A stretch of 32,526 bases of DNA from an uncultured Eubacteriales bacterium. GTDB taxonomy: Bacteria > Bacillota > Clostridia > Oscillospirales > UBA644. The notes beneath the pieces are model-generated. The model ran no database searches. It was not told the origin of the DNA and saw only the letters and a list, made by a program, of their open reading frames with translations. The position numbers and the translations under genes are program-made. The DNA lies in the NCBI GenBank assembly GCA_905207625.1, contig CAJLLT010000023.1:1-32526 (forward strand), written 5' to 3'. Shown here one piece after another: positions 24,070 through 31,823 of this stretch. The first letter of the stretch is position 1; the number at the start of each line of letters is the position of its first letter.

Positions 24070-25695
24070 TTATTCCATACTGAGTGAACCGAGACTCACA
24101 AGCCTTCCGCTGACGCGGCTGAAAAGCATTATTCCGTTTCCGTCAAAACGGACATGGACCTTCTGCCCGATGGTGTATGTAACGCCCCCGAACACAACTC
24201 CGGTCAACAGGAAATTCCCTACCCTGATCCGGACCGTTGTTTCCATACCGGTGGGCATCGCACTGTAAACCTCGCCCTCGATCCCGCCTTCCCGGCAAAT
24301 GGTCACCGCCTCAGGTCTGACACCGATGACGAAATCATTGTCCGTAGCGGGAACATCTTCCTCTATCTCATCATCGACCTTCGCTATATGATAACGGAAG
24401 ACCGTATCTTTATTTCCTTTCTCAACGTTCTTCTTATCCGCTTTTGCGGCGGCTTTCGCATCCTCTGCTTCCTTTGCCAGGCGTTTCTCTTCCGTCTTCC
24501 ACTCAGCCATATCAAGCCCGGACTCGAAACCGAAATGTCCCTTACGTCCGCCCAGAAGTTCAAAATCCATCGCTCCGTCTGCGGACTGTGTCCCGGTGGC
24601 TTCAATGAAGTTTATTGCAGGATTGCCCACGAAGTCCGCTACAAAAAGGTTGTTCGGACGGTTATACACATCCAGAGGAGCATCATACTGCTGAAGCACA
24701 CCGTTCTCGATAAGACATATACGGGTAGCCAGAGTCATGGCTTCCATCTGGTCGTGGGTGACGTAAACAAAGGTGCTTCCTGTAGTCAGGTGAAGCCTCT
24801 GAAGCTCAGAGCGCATCTCCAGACGAAGTTTTGCGTCAAGATTCGACAGCGGCTCATCCATGAACATGACCGAAGGCTGCGGCGCAAGCGTACGGGCAAT
24901 TGCGACACGCTGCTGCTGTCCGCCGGAAAGTTCTGCGGGATATCTGTCCATAAACATTCCTATTTTTACTATCCGGGCAACACGGCGAACCGTAAGATCA
25001 ATCTCCTCCTTTGTATATTTGCGGACGGAGGTAACGACTTTTCCGCCGGAAACGTATTCATAGTTGTCGTTAAGCTCTGCTTCTTTGCGGAAATTCTCGA
25101 CCTTCTGCTGGTACTGTTTACGCAGCTGTTCCGCCTTAGCCGCGGCGTTCTCGCTCTTATGCAGTCCGAAATCGAATATTTCTTTGGCGGTATAGATCGA
25201 TACGGTAAAGGCATCTATGATCTTGACATATGCTCTGTCGGTGTTTACCTTTCCGTTCTTGTCGCGGCAATCTTCTATCACAGTCAGGATGTCTCCGTAA
25301 TGAGCCAGTATCTCCGCTATCCGGGCGCACTTCCGCGCCTCAAAATGAACTTTGGGCATTTCCTCTTTTACGTTTTCCAGACCGAAGGAAATGTTGCGGT
25401 ATACGGTCATGTTCGGCCACAGTGCGTAGTTCTGGAACAGGAATCCCACGCGACGTTTATTGGCGGGAACGTTTATTCCCTTTTCACTGTCAAAGACTAC
25501 GGTATCCCCGATCTGGATCTTACCGGAGGTGGGGGTCTCAAGTCCAGCGATCATACGCAAAGTCGTGGTCTTGCCGCAACCGGAAGGTCCCAAAAGGGTT
25601 ACAAAGGAACAGTCGTCAATGGTCAGATCCAGATGATCCACCGCATAGAAATTACCCCAGCGTTTTGTGACATCAGTCAATATTATCTTAGGCAT
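24070..25695 (-). CDS. ABC importer ATPase with a large helical-domain insertion
   Basis: A 541-residue ATPase of the MalK/PotA/FbpC group, far longer than the usual 340-380 aa. Walker A is GPSGCGKTT (36-44), the Q-loop is at Gln88 (FLFQNYALWP), the signature LSGGQ is at 256-260, Walker B ends in Glu281 (MFMDEPLSNLD) and the H-loop is His314. All are intact, so it should hydrolyse ATP. Between the Q-loop and the signature there are about 115 extra residues (111-227), rich in Lys/Glu and predicted helical. A second Lys/Ala/Glu-rich insertion (about 398-445) interrupts the C-terminal TOBE-like regulatory domain. The start follows GGAGG, which overlaps the permease stop region; 3 nt separate the two genes. 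Confidence 0.9.
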   Translation of the reverse strand: MPKIILTDVTKRWGNFYAVDHLDLTIDDCSFVTLLGPSGCGKTTTLRMIAGLETPTSGKIQIGDTVVFDSEKGINVPANKRRVGFLFQNYALWPNMTVYRNISFGLENVKEEMPKVHFEARKCARIAEILAHYGDILTVIEDCRDKNGKVNTDRAYVKIIDAFTVSIYTAKEIFDFGLHKSENAAAKAEQLRKQYQQKVENFRKEAELNDNYEYVSGGKVVTSVRKYTKEEIDLTVRRVARIVKIGMFMDRYPAELSGGQQQRVAIARTLAPQPSVMFMDEPLSNLDAKLRLEMRSELQRLHLTTGSTFVYVTHDQMEAMTLATRICLIENGVLQQYDAPLDVYNRPNNLFVADFVGNPAINFIEATGTQSADGAMDFELLGGRKGHFGFESGLDMAEWKTEEKRLAKEAEDAKAAAKADKKNVEKGNKDTVFRYHIAKVDDEIEEDVPATDNDFVIGVRPEAVTICREGGIEGEVYSAMPTGMETTVRIRVGNFLLTGVVFGGVTYTIGQKVHVRFDGNGIMLFSRVSGRLVSLGSLSME

Positions 25696-25698
25696 ATT

Positions 25699-27528
25699 TT
25701 AACCTCCGATTCCTTTATCGAGACTTGCGCCCGTTATCTTGTTGACGAGGGCGTTGCAGATGAGAATTGTCAGTATCAGTATCAGGTTTATACCGCTGGA
25801 GAAAGCGTACAGACCCATTTCATCGAAGTAGTCGAGGGTCGTGGAGAGAATGAATCCCTGAACGCAAAGCAGCATAAACAGACTCAACTCACGCAGACAG
25901 GTCATGAACGGCAGAAGGTAACCGCTTATTATCGATGACTTCTGAATTGGTATGACTATATTCAGCATTCTCTTATACCAGGGTACAGACTGTATCAGTG
26001 CCGCCTCCTCTATTTCTCCGCTTATCTGAAGCATGGAGTTGAGACTGCTGCGGCTGGCAAAGGGTATATACTTGACCGTACCGACTATTATCAGCAACCA
26101 GTAGGTATTGTACAGATTGAAGTACGGGTTGGAGAACAGTATGAAGAAAGCTATACCCACAGCCACGGAGGGCATCAGATACGGCAGGAACGCCACGCTG
26201 TTGACGTATCCCGCAAGCTTGCTGCGGCGGTTTTTCGACACCGCATACCCGATGAGAGTTCCGAGGGTTCCGGCAACAAGGGCGCAGGCTATACTTACAA
26301 GCATCGTACCGCCGAAAGCACGCCAGATAGTAGGATTATAAAGCATACCCTTCTGACCGTAAAGTCCCTGCTCGGTAATGTTCTCACTGGTGGTCCACCA
26401 TTTGGTTGTAAGATTCTTTATGTCCCAGGTGTACAGGAAGCTGTAATCTCCGGGATTGGGCAGGAAAGTCTCAAAGGCAAAGGATATTATTGGGAATATA
26501 CTGGTGAAGAAGGTTATGACAACAAGGATGACGGCAAGTATAACCTTACCGATTTTTCCAAGATTGATCTTTGAGATCTGTCCGGATTTTCCGGTGACAG
26601 TGGTGTAGTTCTTGCGGCTCTTGAGACTGCGCTGATTCAGCCACATTATAAGTACGCCCATAACCATCATTATCACCGCAAGGATACTTGCCTCACCGGC
26701 ATATTTTGCATTCATTTCCAGGTAGCGGGTCGACAGGGTGGAAAGCTTCAGGTAATGAGGTACCGGATACGAACCCATGGAAGAACCGAAAACAAGGAGT
26801 ATCGTTGAAAGTATCGCGGGCTTTACAAGAGGCAGGGTGACCCTGGTCATTATCTTATGCTTCGGAGTGTTGAGAATAGTTGCCGCCTCTTCAAGATTTG
26901 CGTCCATATTACGGAATATTCCGCCGATGAGAATGTACGCGAAGGGGGCATAGTGCAATCCCAGAACAATTATGCTCGGGAAAAGCCCCTGACACCACCA
27001 CTGAGGCATTCTTATCCCGAAAAGTCCCGCCAGAAGCCCGTCCTTTGTTCCGGTCACGGCGTTGGAGTCAAAAAGGTTTTTCCAGACCATTGCCAAAGTC
27101 CATTGGGGCATTATGTAGGGGAAGATGAAAATGGAGCTCAGATATTTCCTGCAAGGCAGATTGGTTCTCGTCACAAGGAACGCGAACAATCCGCCGAAAA
27201 CTATGGCGACGGCGCAGGAAAGAGTCGCCAGTATAACGGTATTCAGAAGGGGCGTCCACAGATTTGTCTTTGCCAGGGCACTGGTAAAGAGGTCAATGTA
27301 GTTTACAAATGTGTACCCTGAAGTTTTCCCGGTCAGATACTGATCTATGGAGCCGACGTGTATTTTCAGTGTATCCTCAACGATGGCTATAATGGGGGCA
27401 AAGGTGGTAAAAGTACATATAAGCCCCATAAGCACAAGGATTACATTCTGAGGTTTACTGAAAAACGTGCGTATCCGGTTTGCTGTTATCCTCGACCTTG
27501 GAACGGACTGGTTCATCGTTTTTTTCAT
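25699..27528 (-). CDS. ABC importer permease, two fused MetI domains
   Basis: A permease of about 609 residues with two consecutive MetI-type halves, like the FbpB/AfuB type used for ferric iron and some other small solutes. Each half carries an EAA loop that docks the ATPase: EEAATILNTPKHKIMTRVTLP (about 213 onward) and EEAALIQSVPWYKRMLNIVIP in the second half. About 12 membrane segments are expected. I start at ATG 27528, preceded by GAGGAAA 8 nt upstream. An upstream in-frame start at 27579 would run through the hairpin at 27545-27574 and is unlikely. Substrate unknown: fused permeases with this ATPase type serve iron, polyamine, phosphonate or sugar-type importers. Confidence 0.9.
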   Translation of the reverse strand: MKKTMNQSVPRSRITANRIRTFFSKPQNVILVLMGLICTFTTFAPIIAIVEDTLKIHVGSIDQYLTGKTSGYTFVNYIDLFTSALAKTNLWTPLLNTVILATLSCAVAIVFGGLFAFLVTRTNLPCRKYLSSIFIFPYIMPQWTLAMVWKNLFDSNAVTGTKDGLLAGLFGIRMPQWWCQGLFPSIIVLGLHYAPFAYILIGGIFRNMDANLEEAATILNTPKHKIMTRVTLPLVKPAILSTILLVFGSSMGSYPVPHYLKLSTLSTRYLEMNAKYAGEASILAVIMMVMGVLIMWLNQRSLKSRKNYTTVTGKSGQISKINLGKIGKVILAVILVVITFFTSIFPIISFAFETFLPNPGDYSFLYTWDIKNLTTKWWTTSENITEQGLYGQKGMLYNPTIWRAFGGTMLVSIACALVAGTLGTLIGYAVSKNRRSKLAGYVNSVAFLPYLMPSVAVGIAFFILFSNPYFNLYNTYWLLIIVGTVKYIPFASRSSLNSMLQISGEIEEAALIQSVPWYKRMLNIVIPIQKSSIISGYLLPFMTCLRELSLFMLLCVQGFILSTTLDYFDEMGLYAFSSGINLILILTILICNALVNKITGASLDKGIGG

Positions 27529-27544
27529 AAGCTTTCCTCTAAAT

Positions 27545-27574
27545 AGAAAAGGCGTCTGCGAAGACGCCTTTTCT
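27545..27574 (-). terminator. Attenuating hairpin between solute-binding protein and permease
   Basis: A perfect 13-bp stem (AGAAAAGGCGTCT/AGACGCCTTTTCT) with a 4-nt loop. On the minus strand the second arm ends in CTTTTCT. It sits 13 nt after the binding-protein stop and just upstream of the permease ribosome binding site. Such partial terminators let the binding protein be made in excess over the membrane parts. Confidence 0.8.
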
Positions 27575-27587
27575 GTCAATGTTTATG

Positions 27588-28913
27588 TCAGCCGGAGTAT
27601 TTGGTCAGCATTTCGATCCAGCTGCCTACAGTGAAGGCAACCTTTGCGCAATATTCGGGATCTTCCACAACCAGACCGCCCTGATTGATCCACCAATCAT
27701 AACCGTGGTCGTTGAGGGGAGCAAATATAACGTTACCGTTTTCATCGGTTCCGCCGGTCTTATGATGATATTTCTCTTCGGTGCCGTTTGCGACGACAGG
27801 ATTGGAGGAATATCCGCCGATATCCTTGCCCCATGCGGAGAAACCGTCAACGGTGCAGGTCATGTAGGCGATGAACGCGCATGCAGTCCAAGGCAGAGGA
27901 CTGTTATCGGTAACAAACAGATAGTGGCAATAGCCATATCCGCCGAAGCCCTTGTAATTGTCCTGATAAGCGGCAACCGTCACATTGTTCTTGGAAACGG
28001 TGTCGGACTCGGAAACGGAACGGAGCTTGGAATAAACCAGCAGTCCGAACTGATCCGTTGCGGAGTTGGAAACGAGGGTATTGCAGATAGGACCGTCATC
28101 GGTCTGAGCGGAATAGCTTTCGACCCAGAGTTTAATCCACGCCAGAGCGTACTTGCCGTTTTCTCCGAGGTTCAGATTCTTGGCATCAGTCTCCATAGCG
28201 TCGATGGTGGTCTTGAAATACGCCTTCTTTGTAGAATCAAGGGCATCGTAAGCTTCCTTGAGTTTCTTTGCGTAAGTTTCTTCGGTCAGCATATACAGGA
28301 AGTTCTTTCCGACGAGTTCGGAATCGATATCCATATACAGACCGTGTTCACCGGAATACACGAAATCCCAGCAGTTATTGTAGGTCTTGGAACCGGTGTT
28401 GTTGAACATAAATATCTTGTTGAGAGTCTGAAGTGCAAGATATCCCTTGTGCTTTTCAGCGGTGGTATTGTTGGCGTCAGCCCAATCCTTCGGAATAAAA
28501 GTGTCGAGGATACCGGTCTGAACCATCTTGCTCTCGATCTGGTTACCGTCCTGGATAAGAACCATGGAGAAGGTTCCCTTATCCTTAAGGGAGTCAGCGG
28601 TAAGCTGATCGAAAATCTTGTTGTTCTTGGGCTGCTGCCACTCGTAGTTGAGGGTGTAGCCGGCGTCAAGAGTCTGCAGATAGGAAATGAACAGAGGAAG
28701 AGCGGTCTTGCCGCGGCTGGAATTGCCCACGCCGTAGAACGTAGCGCCGTTGGACTCTTCAATAGCCTTCCGTGCCAGTTCTTCAAGGGTCATGGTCTGA
28801 GCCTGAGCAATGATCTTCTCCACTTCGCTCTCCGCCTTGGTTCCGGTACATCCGGAAAGCACCATAGGCAGAACGAGCACCAGAGCCAGTGCCAAAGCTA
28901 AGAACTTTTTCAT
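27588..28913 (-). CDS. ABC importer solute-binding lipoprotein
   Basis: A 441-residue extracellular solute-binding protein. A lipoprotein signal ends in the canonical lipobox LSGC (acylated Cys22), so it is tethered outside the membrane. The rest has the two-lobe periplasmic-binding-protein look (FYGVGNSSRGKTALPLFIS, then WINQGG near the C-terminus). It has many aromatic residues and asparagines, but no motif names the ligand. It is the first gene of the importer operon, with the permease and ATPase following on the same strand. The leader is about 150 nt behind a strong promoter at 29070-29098. GTGAGG precedes the ATG. Confidence 0.9.
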   Translation of the reverse strand: MKKFLALALALVLVLPMVLSGCTGTKAESEVEKIIAQAQTMTLEELARKAIEESNGATFYGVGNSSRGKTALPLFISYLQTLDAGYTLNYEWQQPKNNKIFDQLTADSLKDKGTFSMVLIQDGNQIESKMVQTGILDTFIPKDWADANNTTAEKHKGYLALQTLNKIFMFNNTGSKTYNNCWDFVYSGEHGLYMDIDSELVGKNFLYMLTEETYAKKLKEAYDALDSTKKAYFKTTIDAMETDAKNLNLGENGKYALAWIKLWVESYSAQTDDGPICNTLVSNSATDQFGLLVYSKLRSVSESDTVSKNNVTVAAYQDNYKGFGGYGYCHYLFVTDNSPLPWTACAFIAYMTCTVDGFSAWGKDIGGYSSNPVVANGTEEKYHHKTGGTDENGNVIFAPLNDHGYDWWINQGGLVVEDPEYCAKVAFTVGSWIEMLTKYSG

Positions 28914-29063
28914 AGATAAAGCCTCACTTTTTAAATATTTTATACCTGCGCCTCTTGCGCCGATATCTCAAAACAATAAAAAATAATGCCCGGGAACCAT
29001 CTCCCGTAAAACCCGGAAACCGGTCCGGGGTAAATCCTCCGTCTCCAGATCTCCCCTTGTTCC
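28914..29063 (-). promoter_or_regulatory. Structured 5' leader of the ABC importer operon
   Basis: About 150 nt between the predicted transcription start and the binding-protein ATG. It contains a hairpin (CCCGGA/TCCGGG, 29012-29029), a second stem (CGGGA/TCCCG, 28991-29006) followed on the minus strand by GGCATTATTTTTTATTG, and a possible alternative pairing of 28990-28994 with 29012-29016. This is compatible with an attenuator, but the stems are only 5-6 bp and no known riboswitch class is recognised. Confidence 0.35.
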
Positions 29064-29069
29064 GCAAAG

Positions 29070-29098
29070 AGTATAACATAACTTTGCAATTTTGTCAA
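29070..29098 (-). promoter_or_regulatory. Strong sigma-A promoter of the ABC importer
   Basis: On the minus strand: TTGACA, 17 bp, TATACT, one mismatch from full consensus. The predicted start is near 29063. Confidence 0.85.
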
Positions 29099-29344
29099 CA
29101 CTTTGAATTTCACTGTAATAATTTTGTCATAATTTATATTTTATGCCCTATAAAAACATAACATGTATAATATATTAGGCAATTTCCGCTAATTATCAGC
29201 AAACAAAACAAGCAGATTAAAGTGGTAAATCGGCAAAGTAAAACAATGTTCGCACCTGTCTTACAGCATTTTCATCCAATTTACAATGCAGTACGACGAT
29301 CAACGACGTCTCTGTGAAAAATACAATCCCTAACCATATATAAC
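29099..29344. other. AT-rich non-coding stretch
   Basis: About 245 nt, markedly more AT-rich than the surrounding genes, between the importer promoter and the terminator of the lysis cassette. I see no gene-like open frame with a ribosome binding site, no tRNA and no repeat in it. Confidence 0.5.
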
Positions 29345-29350
29345 AATAAT

Positions 29351-29397
29351 AATCAGCCGGTCGCCTCAATATGCACGGTATCGGCGACCGGCTGATT
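29351..29397 (-). terminator. Terminator of the lysis cassette
   Basis: A perfect 15-bp inverted repeat (AATCAGCCGGTCGCC/GGCGACCGGCTGATT) with a 17-nt loop, directly abutting the amidase stop codon. On the minus strand it is followed by the T-rich ATTATTATTGTTATATA. Confidence 0.85.
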
Positions 29398-30333
29398 TTA
29401 TTTTTTCCGGAAAAGCGATATCAGAGCCCGGATTCCCGCGCTGAATATCCGCATCAGCAGTGATTCTTTTTTCACTGGAACCGGGGAAATATCGATAGAC
29501 GGCTGTTCCGGTTCTTCTGTCGGAGGGACGGTCGTGTCATCCTCCGTGGGGATTTCAGGATCCGTCGGAGTCCGGTCACCGTCCTCCGTTTCCTCTCCCG
29601 GCTGGGGATTATCCCAGGTCTCCCCATCCGGGGTTCCGGGAGTTTCCGGCAGAGGCTGCTGCCCGTCTTCATGACCCGTGTCTGTTTCCGGAGTCTTTCC
29701 GCCCTCAGGCTCTGAAGTTTCTCCCGATGAGGGGACTTCCGGATTCTCCTGCGGAGGCTCTTCCGGCAGCGACGGCTCCTCCGGGGAAGAATTCAGATCC
29801 GAGATAAACCGTTCAAAGGGAAAATCTTTTCCCGGACAGGATGCCTTGCTGTATGGATTCACCTCATAATGTCCGATGATATGTTCCCTGTCTGCGGAAA
29901 AATCCACTCCGAAAAGCACCTTCATTTTTTCGGCTATAAATCTCATCAGCCAAAGCCCAGCCTGATACTGTTTTTCGGTAAGGTCACCCGTCTCCCAATC
30001 CTCGAACTCTATGGAAACCGTGTAAAAATTCGCATTGGTGCGTCTCTGTCTTACCAATTCCGACAGGGCACGGCTGTAATGGTTATGAGCAGCGGGATCG
30101 GTGGTATTGGTTCCGTTACACCATGCGGCCCGCTCCAGGGGGACAAAAGAATGGATCTTTCCGGCTTTCGACACCGCAAAATGGGCACTGACCTCGCTGT
30201 CCGGATTCATAAACCAATTGACTACGCTCCCTATAGGAGCATCCGTACAGTGACAGCATATCATGTCCGGTTTGTGCCCGAACCTTGCCCCATTGTTCGG
30301 GGAGGTGTGGGGAATAATATCAAAACTGCTCAT
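29398..30333 (-). CDS. Endolysin-like N-acetylmuramoyl-L-alanine amidase with acidic tail
   Basis: A 311-residue amidase_2 (T7-lysozyme/PGRP fold) enzyme that cuts the amide between MurNAc and the stem peptide. The catalytic domain spans about 1-180, with zinc ligands His28 (MICCHCTDAP), His155 (HIIGHYEV) and Cys166 (KASCPGKDF). Residues 182-283 are a low-complexity Pro/Glu/Asp/Thr-rich linker, and the protein ends in a basic amphipathic helix (LLMRIFSAGIRALISLFRKK) instead of a standard wall-binding domain. There is no signal peptide, as expected when a holin provides export. ATG 30333 is chosen because GAGGAG lies 8 nt upstream; a longer in-frame version would overlap the holin gene. The gap to the holin stop is 13 nt. 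Confidence 0.88.
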   Translation of the reverse strand: MSSFDIIPHTSPNNGARFGHKPDMICCHCTDAPIGSVVNWFMNPDSEVSAHFAVSKAGKIHSFVPLERAAWCNGTNTTDPAAHNHYSRALSELVRQRRTNANFYTVSIEFEDWETGDLTEKQYQAGLWLMRFIAEKMKVLFGVDFSADREHIIGHYEVNPYSKASCPGKDFPFERFISDLNSSPEEPSLPEEPPQENPEVPSSGETSEPEGGKTPETDTGHEDGQQPLPETPGTPDGETWDNPQPGEETEDGDRTPTDPEIPTEDDTTVPPTEEPEQPSIDISPVPVKKESLLMRIFSAGIRALISLFRKK

Positions 30334-30346
30334 ATAAGTCTCCTCT

Positions 30347-30850
30347 TCAGTCCTTATTGTGACCTTCGCCGTCCTTGCCCGGAATTCCGTCCGGAGAAAT
30401 ATCCGAAGGGCTCTTTTCTGTTTCATCCGGAATTTTTTCCCCTGCGTCTTCCGTCTTTCCGGATAACTCAAGTCTCTTGCGGAGTACTTCGGGTACAGGC
30501 AGACCGAGAATTACGGCGTTCTCCATGATCGAAATACCTTCGTTTGATATATAGAAGAATATTACAGCCGTCCGCGTTGCACCGCTGCCGCCGAGGACAT
30601 AAACATCTATCAGATTTGCTATTCCCACAAAGGCAAACATCAGAGCCTTTTTTGCCAGTCCCTTGAATCCTATCCGGGACGAAAGCTTCTTTTTTACTAT
30701 AGCCACCGCGACACCGGATAAATAATCTATGACCGCAAAGGCACACAGTGCATAAAAGATTCCTGTGGTGGAGCCGAAAAAAGCCGTAAGGCCCGCACCT
30801 ATCGCTGCAAAGGCCATGTCTATAGCTATCTTGAACTGTGAATATTCCAT
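30347..30850 (-). CDS. Phage holin family protein (TcdE-like)
   Basis: A 167-residue holin of the phage_holin_4 family, whose best-known member, TcdE of C. difficile (also about 166 aa), helps release toxins. Hydrophobic segments lie at about 10-28, 30-52 and 70-105. The family-typical IDYLSGVAVA, SSRIGFKGLAKK and YISNEGISIMENA stretches are all present. The C-terminal 40 residues are charged and acidic (about 130-167). It starts 12 nt after AAAGGA and lies directly upstream of the amidase, making the classic holin-endolysin pair. No phage structural, packaging or integration gene is in the window. Confidence 0.9.
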   Translation of the reverse strand: MEYSQFKIAIDMAFAAIGAGLTAFFGSTTGIFYALCAFAVIDYLSGVAVAIVKKKLSSRIGFKGLAKKALMFAFVGIANLIDVYVLGGSGATRTAVIFFYISNEGISIMENAVILGLPVPEVLRKRLELSGKTEDAGEKIPDETEKSPSDISPDGIPGKDGEGHNKD

Positions 30851-30885
30851 ATTTCAGAAGGTTCCTTTCTTTTGTACTCGTTAAT

Positions 30886-30914
30886 ATTATATGTGACGGG
30901 GGAAATTCTGTCTC
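30886..30914 (-). promoter_or_regulatory. Probable promoter of the holin-amidase cassette
   Basis: On the minus strand: GAGACA, 17 bp, TATAAT. The -10 is perfect, while the -35 matches at four of six positions. The predicted start is about 30 nt before the holin ATG. It is back-to-back with the promoter at 30920-30948. Confidence 0.6.
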
Positions 30915-30919
30915 CGGTA

Positions 30920-30948
30920 TTGACACACATGAAAAAACGGTGTATAAT
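30920..30948 (+). promoter_or_regulatory. Consensus sigma-A promoter of the deacetylase operon
   Basis: TTGACA, 17 bp, TATAAT: a perfect match to the sigma-A consensus and spacing, about 24 nt before the deacetylase ATG. Confidence 0.9.
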
Positions 30949-30977
30949 TAGTCAAAAGCAGGTCTGGAGGGATCCGT

Positions 30978-31823
30978 ATGAGTGTTTTCATCCGATATCC
31001 GGGAGGCAAGACTAAAGCCTTTACAACAAGCTGGGATGACGGAGCATCCGAGGATATTCGTCTTGTTCAGCTGATGCGTGAATACGGGATCAAGGGAACT
31101 TTCAATCTTAATTCCGCAATGTTCGGGGATTTTTTCGAGCTGGACGGAATGCATTTCAGGAACCTTACCCTCCAGCAGATAAAACAGCTGTATATCCCGA
31201 ACGGTATGGAGGTGGCAGTGCACGGAGCTTTACACCGCGAATTGTCCGCGGAGTCTGATCAGACCGTTCTGTGGGAACTGATCTCCGACAGGAAAGCCCT
31301 TGAGCAGATTGCGGACTGCCCTGTTCACGGAATGGCATACCCATACGGAAGATACAACGACCGAACCATGGACATCGCCGGGAGTCTCGGCATAAAATAC
31401 GCACGGACGATAAGGGAGAACCGTGACTTCAGTCTGCCGGAGAACTGGATGGAATTCTCCGTGACCTGTCATTTCGGAGACAGAGATGCGGTAAGCCTTA
31501 TCCGGAGATTTCTGAATGAACAGCCGGAACGCGACGCATTCTTCGGCGGGATATGGGGTCACAGTTATGAAATACAACAGCTTGACGCCTGGGAGGAAGT
31601 AGCAGAACTCTTTGCCATGGTATCCGGAAAAAACGATATATGGCACGCCACAGCCGCAGAAATATTCAATTACACCGAAGCGTACCGCAGCCTGGACTAT
31701 ACCTTTGACGACAGGTTCTGCAGAAATCCGTCGGCGGTGGACGTATGGCTGAAATACAACGATGAAATAACCGTAATCCCCTCCGGGGCAACGGTAAACT
31801 TACCGCAGAAGAGGACAGAATGA
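30978..31823 (+). CDS. Polysaccharide deacetylase (NodB-like, CE4)
   Basis: A 281-residue protein with the NodB homology domain. The metal/catalytic Asp-Asp is in TSWDDGASED (Asp20, Asp21), the metal-binding histidines are His82 and His86 (VAVHGALHREL), and the later MAYPYGRYND motif holds the usual Tyr-Gly-Arg segment. CE4 enzymes remove N- or O-acetyl groups from glycans such as peptidoglycan or chitin oligomers. There is no signal peptide, so a soluble intracellular substrate is possible. The ATG follows GGAGGG with 6-nt spacing. It is co-transcribed with the histidine phosphatase, with which it overlaps by 4 nt. Confidence 0.9.
   Translation: MSVFIRYPGGKTKAFTTSWDDGASEDIRLVQLMREYGIKGTFNLNSAMFGDFFELDGMHFRNLTLQQIKQLYIPNGMEVAVHGALHRELSAESDQTVLWELISDRKALEQIADCPVHGMAYPYGRYNDRTMDIAGSLGIKYARTIRENRDFSLPENWMEFSVTCHFGDRDAVSLIRRFLNEQPERDAFFGGIWGHSYEIQQLDAWEEVAELFAMVSGKNDIWHATAAEIFNYTEAYRSLDYTFDDRFCRNPSAVDVWLKYNDEITVIPSGATVNLPQKRTE

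Noticed and set aside
24154..25938. A 594-codon plus-strand frame opposite the ABC ATPase
   Set aside because: It is an antisense shadow of the ATPase and has no domain or ribosome binding site. Its length reflects the codon composition of the true gene.
27529..27579. Longer permease start upstream of 27528
   Set aside because: It would include the hairpin at 27545-27574 as coding sequence and lacks a ribosome binding site. ATG 27528 has GAGGAAA at good spacing.
29345..30914. Prophage or CRISPR-related remnant
   Set aside because: A holin and amidase alone do not make a prophage. No integrase, capsid, tail, terminase, att-like repeat or spaced direct repeats were seen in the window.
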